A stretch of 19,458 nt of DNA, taken from UBA2137 sp037968575 (lineage in GTDB: Bacteria; Pseudomonadota; Alphaproteobacteria; Micavibrionales; Micavibrionaceae). Every line of letters begins with the position of its first letter. The stretch's first letter is position 1. Of the stretch, positions 1 through 7,810 are shown in pieces. The stretch is taken from NCBI GenBank assembly GCA_037968575.1, contig JBBKVR010000070.1, positions 1 through 19,458 on the forward strand. The letters are read 5' to 3'. The translations under genes were made by a program, and so were the position numbers. The notes beneath the pieces were generated by a model. That model saw nothing but the letters and a program-made list of their open reading frames with translations. It made no database searches and was not told the DNA's origin.

Positions 1-96
1 TGGCATGAAATGAGAACTGTTGCTGCGCAAAGCGCAAGAGTTGGTTTTAAAATTTTAGTAAGCATTGGCATCATCCTTTTGTTACAGACACTATAG
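1..96 (+). CDS. Possible C-terminal tail of an upstream gene (partial)
   Basis: An open frame enters at base 1 and ends at a TAG at 94-96, giving 31 residues. The last half is strongly hydrophobic (FKILVSIGIILLLQTL), as in a membrane segment or a buried helix near the C-terminus of a protein starting outside the window. The cspA promoter lies after this stop, which is consistent with a gene ending here. The piece is too short to assign a family and could be a chance open frame. Confidence 0.3.
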   Translation, partial: WHEMRTVAAQSARVGFKILVSIGIILLLQTL

Positions 97-132
97 ACGT
101 AGATGAGGCATAAGAAAAAACAAAAAATTTCG

Positions 133-160
133 TTGCAATCGTCTCTTTTTCATCTATAAG
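133..160 (+). promoter_or_regulatory. Predicted sigma70-type promoter of the cold-shock gene
   Basis: A -35 box TTGCAA (133-138) and a -10 box TATAAG (155-160) are separated by 16 bp. Transcription would start near 167 and give a leader of about 75 nt before the cspA ATG. Leaders of cold-shock mRNAs are often temperature-responsive in other bacteria; I see no decisive structure here. A good AAGGAG ribosome binding site lies at 230-235. Confidence 0.5.
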
Positions 161-242
161 ATTTTAGGTGTCTTTGACGCGGGTCTTCAATGAAACGTGA
201 ATAAGATGTTTTATTGATTACCAAGACTAAGGAGATACTCAC

Positions 243-458
243 ATGGCCAAAACAGGCACAGTAAAATGGTTTAACACAACTAAAGGCTTCGGCTTCATCA
301 CACCTGATGGTGGAGATCAAGATGATTTCGTACACATTTCAGCAGTCGAAGCTGCCGGACTACGTTCCCTGAATGAAGGCCAAAAAGTTGAATACGATCT
401 ACAAGATAATCGCGGTAAAATGGCTGCGTCCAATATCGTTCTTGTTGAAGATGAGTAA
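243..458 (+). CDS. cspA: Cold-shock domain protein (CspA family)
   Basis: This 71-residue protein is a single cold-shock domain, a five-stranded OB-fold that binds single-stranded RNA and DNA and melts RNA secondary structure. The two nucleic-acid-binding motifs are visible: RNP1 as KGFGFIT (residues 14-20) and RNP2 as DFVHISA. The N-terminus GTVKWFN is typical of the family and the length matches the usual 65-75 residues. The start is supported by an AAGGAG site seven bases upstream. The gene is monocistronic: it has its own promoter and a strong terminator directly after it. Whether it is cold-induced or constitutive cannot be told from the coding sequence. Confidence 0.95.
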   Translation: MAKTGTVKWFNTTKGFGFITPDGGDQDDFVHISAVEAAGLRSLNEGQKVEYDLQDNRGKMAASNIVLVEDE

Positions 459-481
459 GAGCTTTTAAATACTAGAATTTT

Positions 482-508
482 AAAATCCGCGTTTTCCGCG
501 GATTTTTT
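482..508 (+). terminator. Intrinsic terminator of cspA
   Basis: A perfect 10-bp inverted repeat, AAAATCCGCG (482-491) and CGCGGATTTT (497-506), encloses a 5-base loop and continues into a T-rich tail (503-508). The GC-rich core and T-run make it a classical Rho-independent terminator, 23 bases after the cspA stop. It is the only convincing intrinsic terminator I find in the window. The arm carries its own A-run, so it could also act weakly in the opposite direction. Confidence 0.92.
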
Positions 509-535
509 ATTGCCTTATAACCTAAAACCATCTAT

Positions 536-564
536 TTCACAGATGCATTTTAAACAAAACTAAT
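536..564 (+). promoter_or_regulatory. Possible promoter of ppa
   Basis: TTCACA (536-541) and ACTAAT (559-564) are spaced 17 bp. The first matches the -35 consensus at five of six positions, the second matches the -10 consensus at four. The predicted start near 571 leaves a leader of only about ten bases before the ppa ATG, which has no clear ribosome binding site. Confidence 0.4.
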
Positions 565-581
565 CATTAGGTTCTCTTTAC

Positions 582-1112
582 ATGACACTCTCAAAACTAC
601 CCATTGGGCTAGATGTGCCCAACGACGTTAACGTTATCATTGAAAACCCGATTGGCGGCGAGCCCGTTAAGTATGAAATGGATAAAGATACAGGGCTAAT
701 GTTTGTTGACCGTTTCTTGCATACTGCAATGTATTATCCAGGAAATTACGGCTTTATTCCCCATACATTGTCAGATGATGGGGACCCTGTTGATGTGCTT
801 GTTTTGGGTCGCACACCCGTCATGCCTGGAGCTGTCATGCGTTCGCGCCCTGTAGGGGTTCTTATCATGGAAGATGAAAGCGGAATGGACGAGAAAATCT
901 TGGCGGTTCCCGTTGAAAATTTGCACCCATACCATGACAATATCCAAGATATCACTGATGTGAGACCTATCATGAAAGATCAAATCGAGCATTTCTTTAC
1001 GCATTACAAGGATTTGGAAAAGGGTAAATGGTCGAAAACTGTGCGCTGGGGTGATGCTAAAGAGGCCAAAAATTTGATTTTACAGGGAATTGAAAAAGCT
1101 AAAGAGGCATAA
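582..1112 (+). CDS. ppa: Inorganic pyrophosphatase (soluble, family I)
   Basis: This 176-residue cytoplasmic enzyme hydrolyses pyrophosphate to two phosphates, pulling nucleotide polymerisation and aminoacylation forward. The family signature DGDPVDV occupies residues 66-72, supplying the metal-binding aspartates D66, D68 and D71; a further aspartate (D103) lies at the place of the fourth metal ligand. The conserved stretch YYPGNYGFIP precedes it. Length agrees with the E. coli enzyme (about 175 residues), so the ATG at 582 is kept although no strong Shine-Dalgarno sequence is visible. It is isolated from cspA by the terminator and has about 94 bases before the ndk start. Confidence 0.97.
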   Translation: MTLSKLPIGLDVPNDVNVIIENPIGGEPVKYEMDKDTGLMFVDRFLHTAMYYPGNYGFIPHTLSDDGDPVDVLVLGRTPVMPGAVMRSRPVGVLIMEDESGMDEKILAVPVENLHPYHDNIQDITDVRPIMKDQIEHFFTHYKDLEKGKWSKTVRWGDAKEAKNLILQGIEKAKEA

Positions 1113-1129
1113 ATAATCAAGGAAAAGGG

Positions 1130-1158
1130 TTGTGAGACCTCTTAATTTTCGTTATAAC
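1130..1158 (+). promoter_or_regulatory. Predicted promoter of ndk
   Basis: TTGTGA (1130-1135) and TATAAC (1153-1158) are separated by exactly 17 bp. Transcription would start near 1165, about 42 bases before the ndk ATG. The -10 region and its flanks (CGTTATAACACCG) closely resemble those of the aspS promoter at the other end of the window. Confidence 0.6.
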
Positions 1159-1206
1159 ACCGCAATTATCTGAGTTTTGAAGATTAACAACATAAGAGCA
1201 GAATTT

Positions 1207-1644
1207 ATGGCTACTGAAAGAACACTTTCCATACTGAAACCTGATGCGACACGTCGTAACCTAACAGGTGCAATCAATCAACGTTTTGAAGATAAAGGTC
1301 TATCCATTGTTGGACAAAAGCGCGTGCGTTTATCTAAAGAGCAGGCTGAAGGTTTTTATGAAGTGCATAAAGAGCGTCCTTTCTTTGCCGATTTGGTAGA
1401 GTTTATGACTTCAGGCCCTGTGGTTGTTCAGGTTCTTGAAGGTGAAGACGCTATTGCGAAAAATCGCTCTATTATGGGTGCAACGAACCCTGAGGATGCG
1501 GCACCAGGTACAATTCGTGCTGATTTTGCCGAAGGTATTGAAGCAAACTCAGTTCACGGTTCAGACAGTGACGAAAATGCAGAGCGCGAAATTTCTTACT
1601 TCTTCGATGAAAGTGAAATTCATCCTAATGAGCCTGAAGAGTAA
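1207..1644 (+). CDS. ndk: Nucleoside diphosphate kinase
   Basis: This 145-residue cytoplasmic enzyme transfers the gamma phosphate of ATP to nucleoside diphosphates through a phosphohistidine. The catalytic histidine is H117 in the signature NSVHGSDS (residues 114-121). The N-terminal ERTLSILKPDA and the loop NRSIMGATNPEDA are also classical. I chose the ATG at 1207 because the protein then begins MATERTLSI like its relatives; an in-frame TTG at 1177 would add ten unconserved residues. The acidic C-terminal tail (about five residues longer than usual) is unremarkable. Its stop lies 8 bases from the convergent end of the histidine kinase gene, with no terminator between. Confidence 0.97.
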   Translation: MATERTLSILKPDATRRNLTGAINQRFEDKGLSIVGQKRVRLSKEQAEGFYEVHKERPFFADLVEFMTSGPVVVQVLEGEDAIAKNRSIMGATNPEDAAPGTIRADFAEGIEANSVHGSDSDENAEREISYFFDESEIHPNEPEE

Positions 1645-1652
1645 GCTTTAAA

Positions 1653-4600
1653 CTAGCTTGCCATCCAGGTTTTTAAACGTTCTTCCCCACGTATGATTGT
1701 ATTGCCTAAATCTTTATAGGCCGTTTGAGTTGCGCCCATATCTTGGATTTGCGCTGCTCTTTCCAATTCTTCGGCCTGATCGGCAACCTTTGTAAGCCCA
1801 AAATTGGCACACATGCCTTTAATCTCATGCCCTTTGGCTTTTATGAGATCATAATTCTCATCGGTAATAGCTGTTTTAATGTCATTTGAGATGGAATGCA
1901 TTTTTTCAATTAATTCATCTATCATGTCTTTTAAATCAGACTCCTGAAGTGTGTTCTTTAAAGATGCAAGTTGAGCCTCGTCAAACTCTACAGCACTGCT
2001 ATAATTCTTTTCGTCATCGTCATCATCAAGACTTAAGCCTGTGTCCATGCTTGCCATATCTGTATCTTTATTTTCAATAGGCATAGATTTTTTCTCAGTT
2101 GGTTTAGAAATATGCTTTGGCATTTGTTTTGCCTCTGGCCTGATTTGGGCCTCTTCAGCTTGATAAGTGCCTTCTTTGATTTCATCTAGGATGGCATGAA
2201 GGGATTCCGCGTTGATAGGTTTGGCAAGAAAACCATTCATGCCAACATTGAGATAGTTTTGAATATCATCGGGGTGGGTATTACCTGTGAGCGCTATAAT
2301 CGGAAACGCTTGTGAGGGCAGTCCTAATTCGCCACGTATACGTTGTGTGGTCTCGACACCTGAAATACCAGGCATTTCAATATCCATTAATATAATATCA
2401 AAATTTGTATCACTCTGAAGTATTGTAAGAGCGTCCTCACCGGTTCCTGCAAGGACAGACTCAAATTCTTTCTCTTTGATAAAACCACTTATGACCTTTT
2501 GATTGATGGCATTATCCTCTACAACGAGCGCGCGGTGCGTAAATGATTGCCCGTCAGTTGTTGGTTTACTAGTTTTTTTCTGTGGTTTTACGTTGGTTTT
2601 TTCTACAGAAGGAGGTGTTTCGGTATTTGAGATATCGCCAACTGGTAGAGACAAGGTAAAGAAGAATGTGCTGCCTTCACCTAAAGCGCTTTTTACATTA
2701 ATTGCACTATTCATGAGGCCAACGAGTTTTTGCGAAATTGCCAAACCTAAACCTGAGCCACCATATTTTCTGGAAGTGCTTTTATCGGCCTGTTTAAAAG
2801 GATTAAAGAGGTTTCTCTGAGCCTCTTTCTCAATTCCAATACCACTATCTTCAACAGAAAAATAGATTTGCGCTTGGTTGTTTTGGTTCGAAATAGATTT
2901 TAGAGTGATGGTGACTGAGCCGTTTTGCGTAAATTTAATTGCATTATTGATGAGGTTGAGAAGGATTTGACGTAGACGCGTAGGATCGCCTTTTACGATT
3001 TGTGAGATGTCATCATCAATATTGAGGTGAATATCCAATTGTTTATCAGAAGCATATCCTTTCGCCAGCGAATAGATACTTTCCATCAGGCGATAAAGAT
3101 TAAAATCGATGATTTCCAAGCTCATTTGGCCTGTTTCAATTTTCTCAAAATCAAGAATATCATTGAGTAATCCCATAATTGTATTACCAGACTCTTCAAT
3201 CGTATCAACATGCTCGGTTTGCGTTTGATCGAGGGAAGTATTTTTCAGAAATCGAACCATGCCTAAAACACCTGTCATTGGTGTACGGATTTCATGACTA
3301 ACCATGGCAAGGAAAGCTGATTTTGCATTATTGGCTTCATCAGCCACTTGTTTTGCATGTCTCATGGCATCGACTTGAGTGGCTTCGCGTGCTTGCAGAG
3401 CTTTCATTGCTGTGCGTTCGCTTTCTAGAACCTGTAACAGCCTTGCGTGATCATAAGATTCTTTAACCTCTTTGACTTTTTTAGTGAGAGCAGAATTAGA
3501 GGGCGCGGCAACAGGTTGATAGTCCTGTCCTCTGTTTGAAAAGACCGAAGAGAGAGCCTGCGATGATGCAGCAATAAGAAAAAATACGCTGGCATAAGAG
3601 AACGTGTTTAATGCCAATTCTGTCGTTGGAATAAGGTTTGTGTAAATCAAAAGCATTATAAAAGAAACAACACTCAAGATGGTTGTCGCTATCAGAAGTG
3701 AAATGCGTTCTTTAGTTGAGAAGTAATGTGAAAGTGTTGCAATAGTAAGCAAGAAAAATGTAATTAAGCAGGCTAAACTAAAGAACAGAGACAAAAATTC
3801 AAATTTAAGACCTGCAAACGGAATGATTGCGCAGAGTAATGTAATGATTGAAGCACCCAATGCCCCATTTACAAGTAATTTTGCTGTAGATGTATATTCA
3901 ACACCATTTCGAATTATCAGACTTTGGCAAACTAGAAATACACCAAATAGAAGTGGCAATGAGTTTGCAGTAAGGGTTGAAGTTTGGTCTGCCATGAGCA
4001 GATAGAGAAATCCAAACAAAGACAGCCCAGAAAGAAACCGTATTATATGTAATACAAAAAACTGACTGATACTGAAGTAGACCATCAACAATAAAAATCC
4101 GATGACAAAAGATATGGCTACGAGGTTTATTAAGGTAGTTGAGTTCTTTTGAGTCTCAGCTCCAGCTTGCTTTAATTTTAGGGAAAAACTCCCGACAATG
4201 CCTTGGAAATTTGCCAATTCAACTATGAGAGGTTTCGATGCTCTTGGCGGTAAAGCGAAAGTAAGCCCACTATTGTTTGTGCTGAAAGTGGAGAGAGCAT
4301 AGCCACTTTGCCCATCCCATAATTTTATATTCTCAAAAGAAAACCCTGGAAAAAGTGTAGGGGAATTGAGTTCAATGCTCCATGTGCTCATATTTGTGGA
4401 GTTCACAACAGGAATGACTGCAAAGACGCTTTGATTATTTATCAGGGTATTTAGAGAACCCGCAGGTTTAAAAAGAGGTGATTTAGAACGGTAAAGCCTA
4501 ATAACATCTTTAATAGATACGTTTGACCCAATCTTAGGATAGAATAATAATGCTCTATTCTCTAGATCGACAATCGGCTCGTTTTGTTCAAGATAAATGA

Positions 4601-4682
4601 CATTGGTTGCAGAATTTTGCGCGCCTTGAGCTAAAGTCTTCGTTGCAGGAGCAAGAAGGCAAATCGCCAGAACAAAAGACAT
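1653..4682 (-). CDS. Membrane hybrid histidine kinase with 7TM-type sensor, receiver and HPt domains
   Basis: A 1009-residue tripartite sensor kinase. In order: signal peptide (about 1-19, ending TKTLAQ); periplasmic domain about 22-172 resembling the 7TMR-DISM extracellular type, often a carbohydrate-like fold; about seven hydrophobic helices (183-382); coiled coil (about 410-460); HisKA with H463 in MVSHEIRTP; HATPase with N-box NLINNAIKF, DSGIGI and GGSGLGLAI; receiver with phosphoacceptor D767 in LMDIEMP; an acidic linker with a run of five Asp; and a C-terminal HPt with H952 in GHEIKGMCANFGL. All phosphorelay residues are present, so it should be active. The ATG at 4682 follows the preceding stop by 20 bases; a TTG at 4796 would add 38 residues and overlap the upstream gene, and a TTG at 4697 is also possible. 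No ribosome binding site decides it. No response regulator is adjacent; the ligand is unknown. Confidence 0.9.
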   Translation of the reverse strand: MSFVLAICLLAPATKTLAQGAQNSATNVIYLEQNEPIVDLENRALLFYPKIGSNVSIKDVIRLYRSKSPLFKPAGSLNTLINNQSVFAVIPVVNSTNMSTWSIELNSPTLFPGFSFENIKLWDGQSGYALSTFSTNNSGLTFALPPRASKPLIVELANFQGIVGSFSLKLKQAGAETQKNSTTLINLVAISFVIGFLLLMVYFSISQFFVLHIIRFLSGLSLFGFLYLLMADQTSTLTANSLPLLFGVFLVCQSLIIRNGVEYTSTAKLLVNGALGASIITLLCAIIPFAGLKFEFLSLFFSLACLITFFLLTIATLSHYFSTKERISLLIATTILSVVSFIMLLIYTNLIPTTELALNTFSYASVFFLIAASSQALSSVFSNRGQDYQPVAAPSNSALTKKVKEVKESYDHARLLQVLESERTAMKALQAREATQVDAMRHAKQVADEANNAKSAFLAMVSHEIRTPMTGVLGMVRFLKNTSLDQTQTEHVDTIEESGNTIMGLLNDILDFEKIETGQMSLEIIDFNLYRLMESIYSLAKGYASDKQLDIHLNIDDDISQIVKGDPTRLRQILLNLINNAIKFTQNGSVTITLKSISNQNNQAQIYFSVEDSGIGIEKEAQRNLFNPFKQADKSTSRKYGGSGLGLAISQKLVGLMNSAINVKSALGEGSTFFFTLSLPVGDISNTETPPSVEKTNVKPQKKTSKPTTDGQSFTHRALVVEDNAINQKVISGFIKEKEFESVLAGTGEDALTILQSDTNFDIILMDIEMPGISGVETTQRIRGELGLPSQAFPIIALTGNTHPDDIQNYLNVGMNGFLAKPINAESLHAILDEIKEGTYQAEEAQIRPEAKQMPKHISKPTEKKSMPIENKDTDMASMDTGLSLDDDDDEKNYSSAVEFDEAQLASLKNTLQESDLKDMIDELIEKMHSISNDIKTAITDENYDLIKAKGHEIKGMCANFGLTKVADQAEELERAAQIQDMGATQTAYKDLGNTIIRGEERLKTWMAS

Positions 4683-4702
4683 AAAATATCGTATCAAAAT
4701 TC

Positions 4703-4846
4703 TTACAGCCAGATTAGGAGTAGAAGAAGTAGCACTGCGCCTATCGCAATAATGGAATATTGTAGGGTCTTTGTAAACTTCACCCACATTTTCCAACTTT
4801 CGCGGAGTTCCTGTTGTGCTAAATCATCCGTTGGGTTACGTGTCAT
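4703..4846 (-). CDS. Putative aa3-type cytochrome c oxidase subunit IV-like small membrane protein (embedded in the purN frame)
   Basis: Starting at an internal ATG of the purN frame, this would be a 47-residue protein: a polar, acidic N-terminal half (MTRNPTDDLAQQELRES), an aromatic segment WKMWVKFTK, and one hydrophobic helix ending LLLLIWL. That layout (short acidic head, tryptophan/phenylalanine belt, single helix) is what I recall for the tiny subunit IV of alphaproteobacterial aa3 oxidases. The only hint of a ribosome binding site is a weak GGTAAG three bases upstream. Whether it is made as a separate protein, only as the PurN tail, or both cannot be decided here. No other oxidase gene is in the window. 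Confidence 0.45.
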   Translation of the reverse strand: MTRNPTDDLAQQELRESWKMWVKFTKTLQYSIIAIGAVLLLLLLIWL

Positions 4847-5473
4847 TGTCTTACCATGTTGTGTTTTGTGATTTTCACTTTTCGAAGAATTATACGCATT
4901 CAGTTGCGTTGCGACAATGCGTATTGCTTGGGAATAGATAACATGCTCTTTTTTTAAGGTTCTTTCGGCCAAGGTGTCAGGTGTGTCACCCTTTCTTATA
5001 GCGGTTTTATCTTGCAGGATAACAGCGCCTGCGTCCATTTCCGGAACAACGTAATGTACGCTACATCCAGTATAGGCGTCCCCCGCTTCTAAAGCGCGTT
5101 TATGTGTATCGAGTCCCTTGTAACGCGGGAGAAGGGAGGGATGAATATTAAGAATACGCCCCTCATAAGCATTAATGAAATGTGTTGAAAGCAAGCGCAT
5201 AAAACCAGCCAAACACACTAACTCAATGTCAGACTGTCTTAAAATTTGAAGAAGCGCCTCTTCAAACTGGGCTTTAGTTTCAAAATTTCCATGTGGAACA
5301 ACGAAAGAGGGAATATTTCTTTCTTTGGCAAACTCTAACCCTGAGGCATCTTCTCGATTGGAAATAACCAGTTCAACGCTTGCAGGGAAATCTTTTGATT
5401 TTTGGGCATTTACAATTGCTTGCATATTGCTGCCACGACCTGAAATCAGAATAGCAGTACGAAGTTTGTTCAT
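4703..5473 (-). CDS. purN: Phosphoribosylglycinamide formyltransferase with a C-terminal membrane helix (in-frame fusion)
   Basis: Residues 1 to about 195 are PurN, the third step of purine synthesis, moving a formyl group from 10-formyl-THF to GAR. The phosphate-binding loop LISGRGSN is at the N-terminus; catalytic N109 and H111 lie in NIHPSLLPRYKG and D147 in EMDAGAVI. Relatives end near residue 190-215. Here the frame continues without a stop through a polar linker (NSSKSENHKTQHGKT) into 47 residues ending in a strong transmembrane helix (about 240-256), so the full product is 256 residues. That tail resembles a separate small protein (see 4703-4846). The ATG at 5473 overlaps the purM stop region (TGATATG) and follows an AGGAG about 12 bases upstream; an in-frame TTG at 5482 is less likely. 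It is translationally coupled to purM. Confidence 0.9.
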   Translation of the reverse strand: MNKLRTAILISGRGSNMQAIVNAQKSKDFPASVELVISNREDASGLEFAKERNIPSFVVPHGNFETKAQFEEALLQILRQSDIELVCLAGFMRLLSTHFINAYEGRILNIHPSLLPRYKGLDTHKRALEAGDAYTGCSVHYVVPEMDAGAVILQDKTAIRKGDTPDTLAERTLKKEHVIYSQAIRIVATQLNAYNSSKSENHKTQHGKTMTRNPTDDLAQQELRESWKMWVKFTKTLQYSIIAIGAVLLLLLLIWL

Positions 5474-5474
5474 A

Positions 5475-6524
5475 TCAGGCAAGCTCTCCTGAAAATGAGA
5501 TAGATGTCAGGTCAGGTGATTTTGAAATTCTTCCCATAGTAATAACAGTTTCACCCTTTTGATTTAGTTGTGCAGTTATGTTCTCTACGTTATCTTGATT
5601 AACAATCAGGACATAACCGATGCCACAGTTAAACGTGCGCAGCATGTTGGTGTCATCAAGCTTGGCTTGTTCTCTGAGCCATTTAAAGATTGCAGGGAGT
5701 TTCCAACTTGAGAGCTCGATATCGGCTTTCAAACCTTCAGGTAAGATGCGTGGAATATTCTCAAGTAAACCTCCACCTGTAATATGTGACATACCGTTAA
5801 TTTGGCTGTTTTTGAGAACGTCCAAAACTGATTCAACGTAAATGCGTGTGGGTTCTATAAAACATTCACCGAGTGTTTTAGTGCTATCAAATGGAGCTGG
5901 ATTGTTAAATGTGAGATTACTGTCATTCAAAATTTTTCGAACTAAGGAAAAACCATTTGAATGGACACCACTGGAAGTTAGCCCAAGAATCATATCACCT
6001 TCCTGAATTTTTTCACCTGTGATAACGGCGTCTCGTTCAACGGCGCCAACAGCAAATCCAGCTAAATCAAAATCATCTTTGGCATACAGTCCAGGCATTT
6101 CAGCTGTTTCACCACCAATCAGCGCACAACCAGCCTGTTTGCACCCTCGTGCGATACCTTTGATAATGTCTGTACCTTTATCAACCTCGAGATGGCTTGT
6201 GGCAAAATAATCAAGGAAGAATAGGGGCTCCGCACCCTGCACAAGCAAATCATTTACACACATCGCAACCAAATCAATACCAATTGTGTCATAAACACCT
6301 GTTTCGATAGCAATTTTGAGTTTTGTGCCTACACCGTCTGTACCTGAGACGAAAATAGGGTCTTTGTAGCCAGCAGCTTTAGGGTCAAAAAAGCTGCCAA
6401 ACCCACCAAAACCGCCCATGACGCCAGTGCGATGTGTATCTTTGACAAAAGGTTTTATGCGCTCTACAAGCGTGTTCCCGGCTTCTATATCTACTCCGGC
6501 TTCTTTGTAGGCATCACTTGTCAT
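5475..6524 (-). CDS. purM: Phosphoribosylformylglycinamidine cyclo-ligase (AIR synthetase)
   Basis: This 349-residue cytoplasmic enzyme closes the imidazole ring using ATP (FGAM to AIR), the fifth step of purine synthesis. The glycine-rich GVMGGFGGFGSFFD (residues 34-47), the ATP-binding signature SGTDGVGTKLK (60-70), GGETAEMPG and SSGVHSNGFSLVRK are all intact. Length matches the family (about 345). The ATG at 6524 has AGGAA nine bases upstream. It is the first gene of a purM-purN unit and faces the DUF2066 gene divergently across 68 bases, so the two promoters must lie back-to-back there. Confidence 0.97.
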   Translation of the reverse strand: MTSDAYKEAGVDIEAGNTLVERIKPFVKDTHRTGVMGGFGGFGSFFDPKAAGYKDPIFVSGTDGVGTKLKIAIETGVYDTIGIDLVAMCVNDLLVQGAEPLFFLDYFATSHLEVDKGTDIIKGIARGCKQAGCALIGGETAEMPGLYAKDDFDLAGFAVGAVERDAVITGEKIQEGDMILGLTSSGVHSNGFSLVRKILNDSNLTFNNPAPFDSTKTLGECFIEPTRIYVESVLDVLKNSQINGMSHITGGGLLENIPRILPEGLKADIELSSWKLPAIFKWLREQAKLDDTNMLRTFNCGIGYVLIVNQDNVENITAQLNQKGETVITMGRISKSPDLTSISFSGELA

Positions 6525-6592
6525 TGAAGTTATTTCCTGAATAACGAAATATAATTTTTGAATTCAGGGGCGAAGCGCGTTACATATATGTT
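6525..6592. promoter_or_regulatory. Divergent intergenic region between purM and the DUF2066 gene
   Basis: The 68-base gap must contain both promoters. On the plus strand TTGAAT (6558-6563) is followed after 17 bp by the weak -10 candidate TACATA, which would place the start at or next to the ATG at 6593. On the minus strand AT-rich TATATT-like sequence lies near 6550, but no -35 partner stands out. I see no clear PurR-like operator or purine riboswitch fold in so short a gap. Confidence 0.3.
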
Positions 6593-7810
6593 ATGTTGTT
6601 CTCCACCCGACCACACATGTTTTTATATGGTGTCTGCGTATTTCTGGCAATGCTTGTTTTTGCCTTGAGTACAAGTTCTTCACATGCGCAAGCTGTGGAT
6701 AGAGATCCCTTCAAAGTTAAAGACATTAAAATTGATATCACAGCAGAGAGTGCGGTGAAGGCAAGGGACGAAGCCTTTAAAAAAGCGCAAAAGAAATCTG
6801 TTCCTGTCTTGATGAAACAATTGGAAGAAGCGAATTATGATGTTGCTCGCCTTAAAGGTGTTGGAAACGACACGCTTGCCAATGCTATCAAGAATTTTGA
6901 AATTAGTGACGAGAAGTTCTCATCTGTGCGCTACAAGGCTGTCATGACATTTGACTACGATGAGACAAAACTAAAAAAATATTTATTGCCAGAGACCCCC
7001 TATGGGCAGACATATAACACATATTCCCCCAATACTAATGCTGACACATATGGCACAGGTGGAGGCACTTTAGTCTTACCATTTCTGCAGGTTGGAAACA
7101 CACCCCTAAAACTTTGGGCAAATAACCCATGGTTGGAAACATGGATGCGCGGAACACCTTCGGGCGCAATTGTACCTATCGGTGATGTTTCTGACATTCG
7201 TGATATCAGTGACTCGCAGGCTTTGACGTATAATGAGCAGAACTTGCAGAGTATGAAATCTCGATATGCCGCAAACCGTACAGCTATTCTCTTGGCATCT
7301 TATACCGGAGTGCCAATGCCCCAATCGTTGGGAGAGATTAATTATGGTCGTATGAATATTGCTATTTACGATACGCGCGAAGGTCGCCCAAGTTTCGTTG
7401 AACAAGTCAGTATCAACCCTAGTCCAGCAGAGACGCTAGAAACTTTTTTACAACGTGCGGTAACCACGTCTATGCAAATCATCAATAGATTGCCTAGAGC
7501 ATCAACACAAGCTACCCAAGCAACGACTTACACAACAACTGTGACAACGGCACCAACACCGACAGTACCTATTGGGCCGCTGCAATCGGTTAAGGGGCGT
7601 GTTGATTATACATCCATTGGGCAATGGATGGGCATACAGCAGAGTATACGTACTATTCCAGGCGTGGCAGGTTTGCAGGTTTTATCATTACGCCCTAGAC
7701 AAGCAGATGTCCTTGTTTCATATGCTGGTGATGGGGCGCAAATTATTCCAAGGTTGCGTCAACAGGGGTTAGCATTAGAAGTAATTGAACAGCAAAGAGC
7801 GTACAGATAG
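6593..7810 (+). CDS. Exported DUF2066-domain protein of unknown function
   Basis: A 405-residue protein with a signal peptide (hydrophobic core about residues 10-25, likely cleavage after SSSHAQA near residue 34), so it is probably periplasmic or membrane-attached by an uncleaved signal. After the signal comes DPFKVKDIKIDITAESAVKARDEAFKKAQ, an opening typical of the DUF2066 family, whose function I do not know. A Thr/Ala/Pro-rich linker (about 300-325) separates a C-terminal domain of about 80 residues. An ATG 24 bases further in (6617) would give a shorter signal peptide and is equally plausible. Its stop directly abuts the start of the next gene, so the three-gene run through hdaA is one transcription unit. 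Confidence 0.75.
   Translation: MLFSTRPHMFLYGVCVFLAMLVFALSTSSSHAQAVDRDPFKVKDIKIDITAESAVKARDEAFKKAQKKSVPVLMKQLEEANYDVARLKGVGNDTLANAIKNFEISDEKFSSVRYKAVMTFDYDETKLKKYLLPETPYGQTYNTYSPNTNADTYGTGGGTLVLPFLQVGNTPLKLWANNPWLETWMRGTPSGAIVPIGDVSDIRDISDSQALTYNEQNLQSMKSRYAANRTAILLASYTGVPMPQSLGEINYGRMNIAIYDTREGRPSFVEQVSINPSPAETLETFLQRAVTTSMQIINRLPRASTQATQATTYTTTVTTAPTPTVPIGPLQSVKGRVDYTSIGQWMGIQQSIRTIPGVAGLQVLSLRPRQADVLVSYAGDGAQIIPRLRQQGLALEVIEQQRAYR

Noticed and set aside
150..335. Minus-strand open frame of 61 codons across the cspA start
   Set aside because: It overlaps the cspA ribosome binding site and conserved RNP motifs on the other strand; nothing supports translation.
1177..1206. TTG start adding ten residues to Ndk
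   Set aside because: The ATG at 1207 gives the conserved N-terminus and normal length; the added residues match nothing and no Shine-Dalgarno precedes the TTG.
2503..2820. Plus-strand open frame of 105 codons
   Set aside because: It is antisense to the HATPase and linker part of the histidine kinase and shows no domain or ribosome binding site.
4683..4796. TTG start adding 38 residues to the histidine kinase
   Set aside because: It would overlap the preceding gene by 94 bases and put a polar segment in front of the signal peptide that starts at the ATG at 4682.
4840..4858. Mini-frame ATGGTAAGACAATGA whose stop overlaps the internal ATG of the PurN tail
   Set aside because: Four codons only, with no ribosome binding site; most likely a coincidence, though it would be relevant if coupled initiation at 4846 were shown.
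7106..7405. Minus-strand open frame of 99 codons within the DUF2066 gene
   Set aside because: Antisense shadow with no family resemblance; the plus-strand frame has a signal peptide and continues as an operon.
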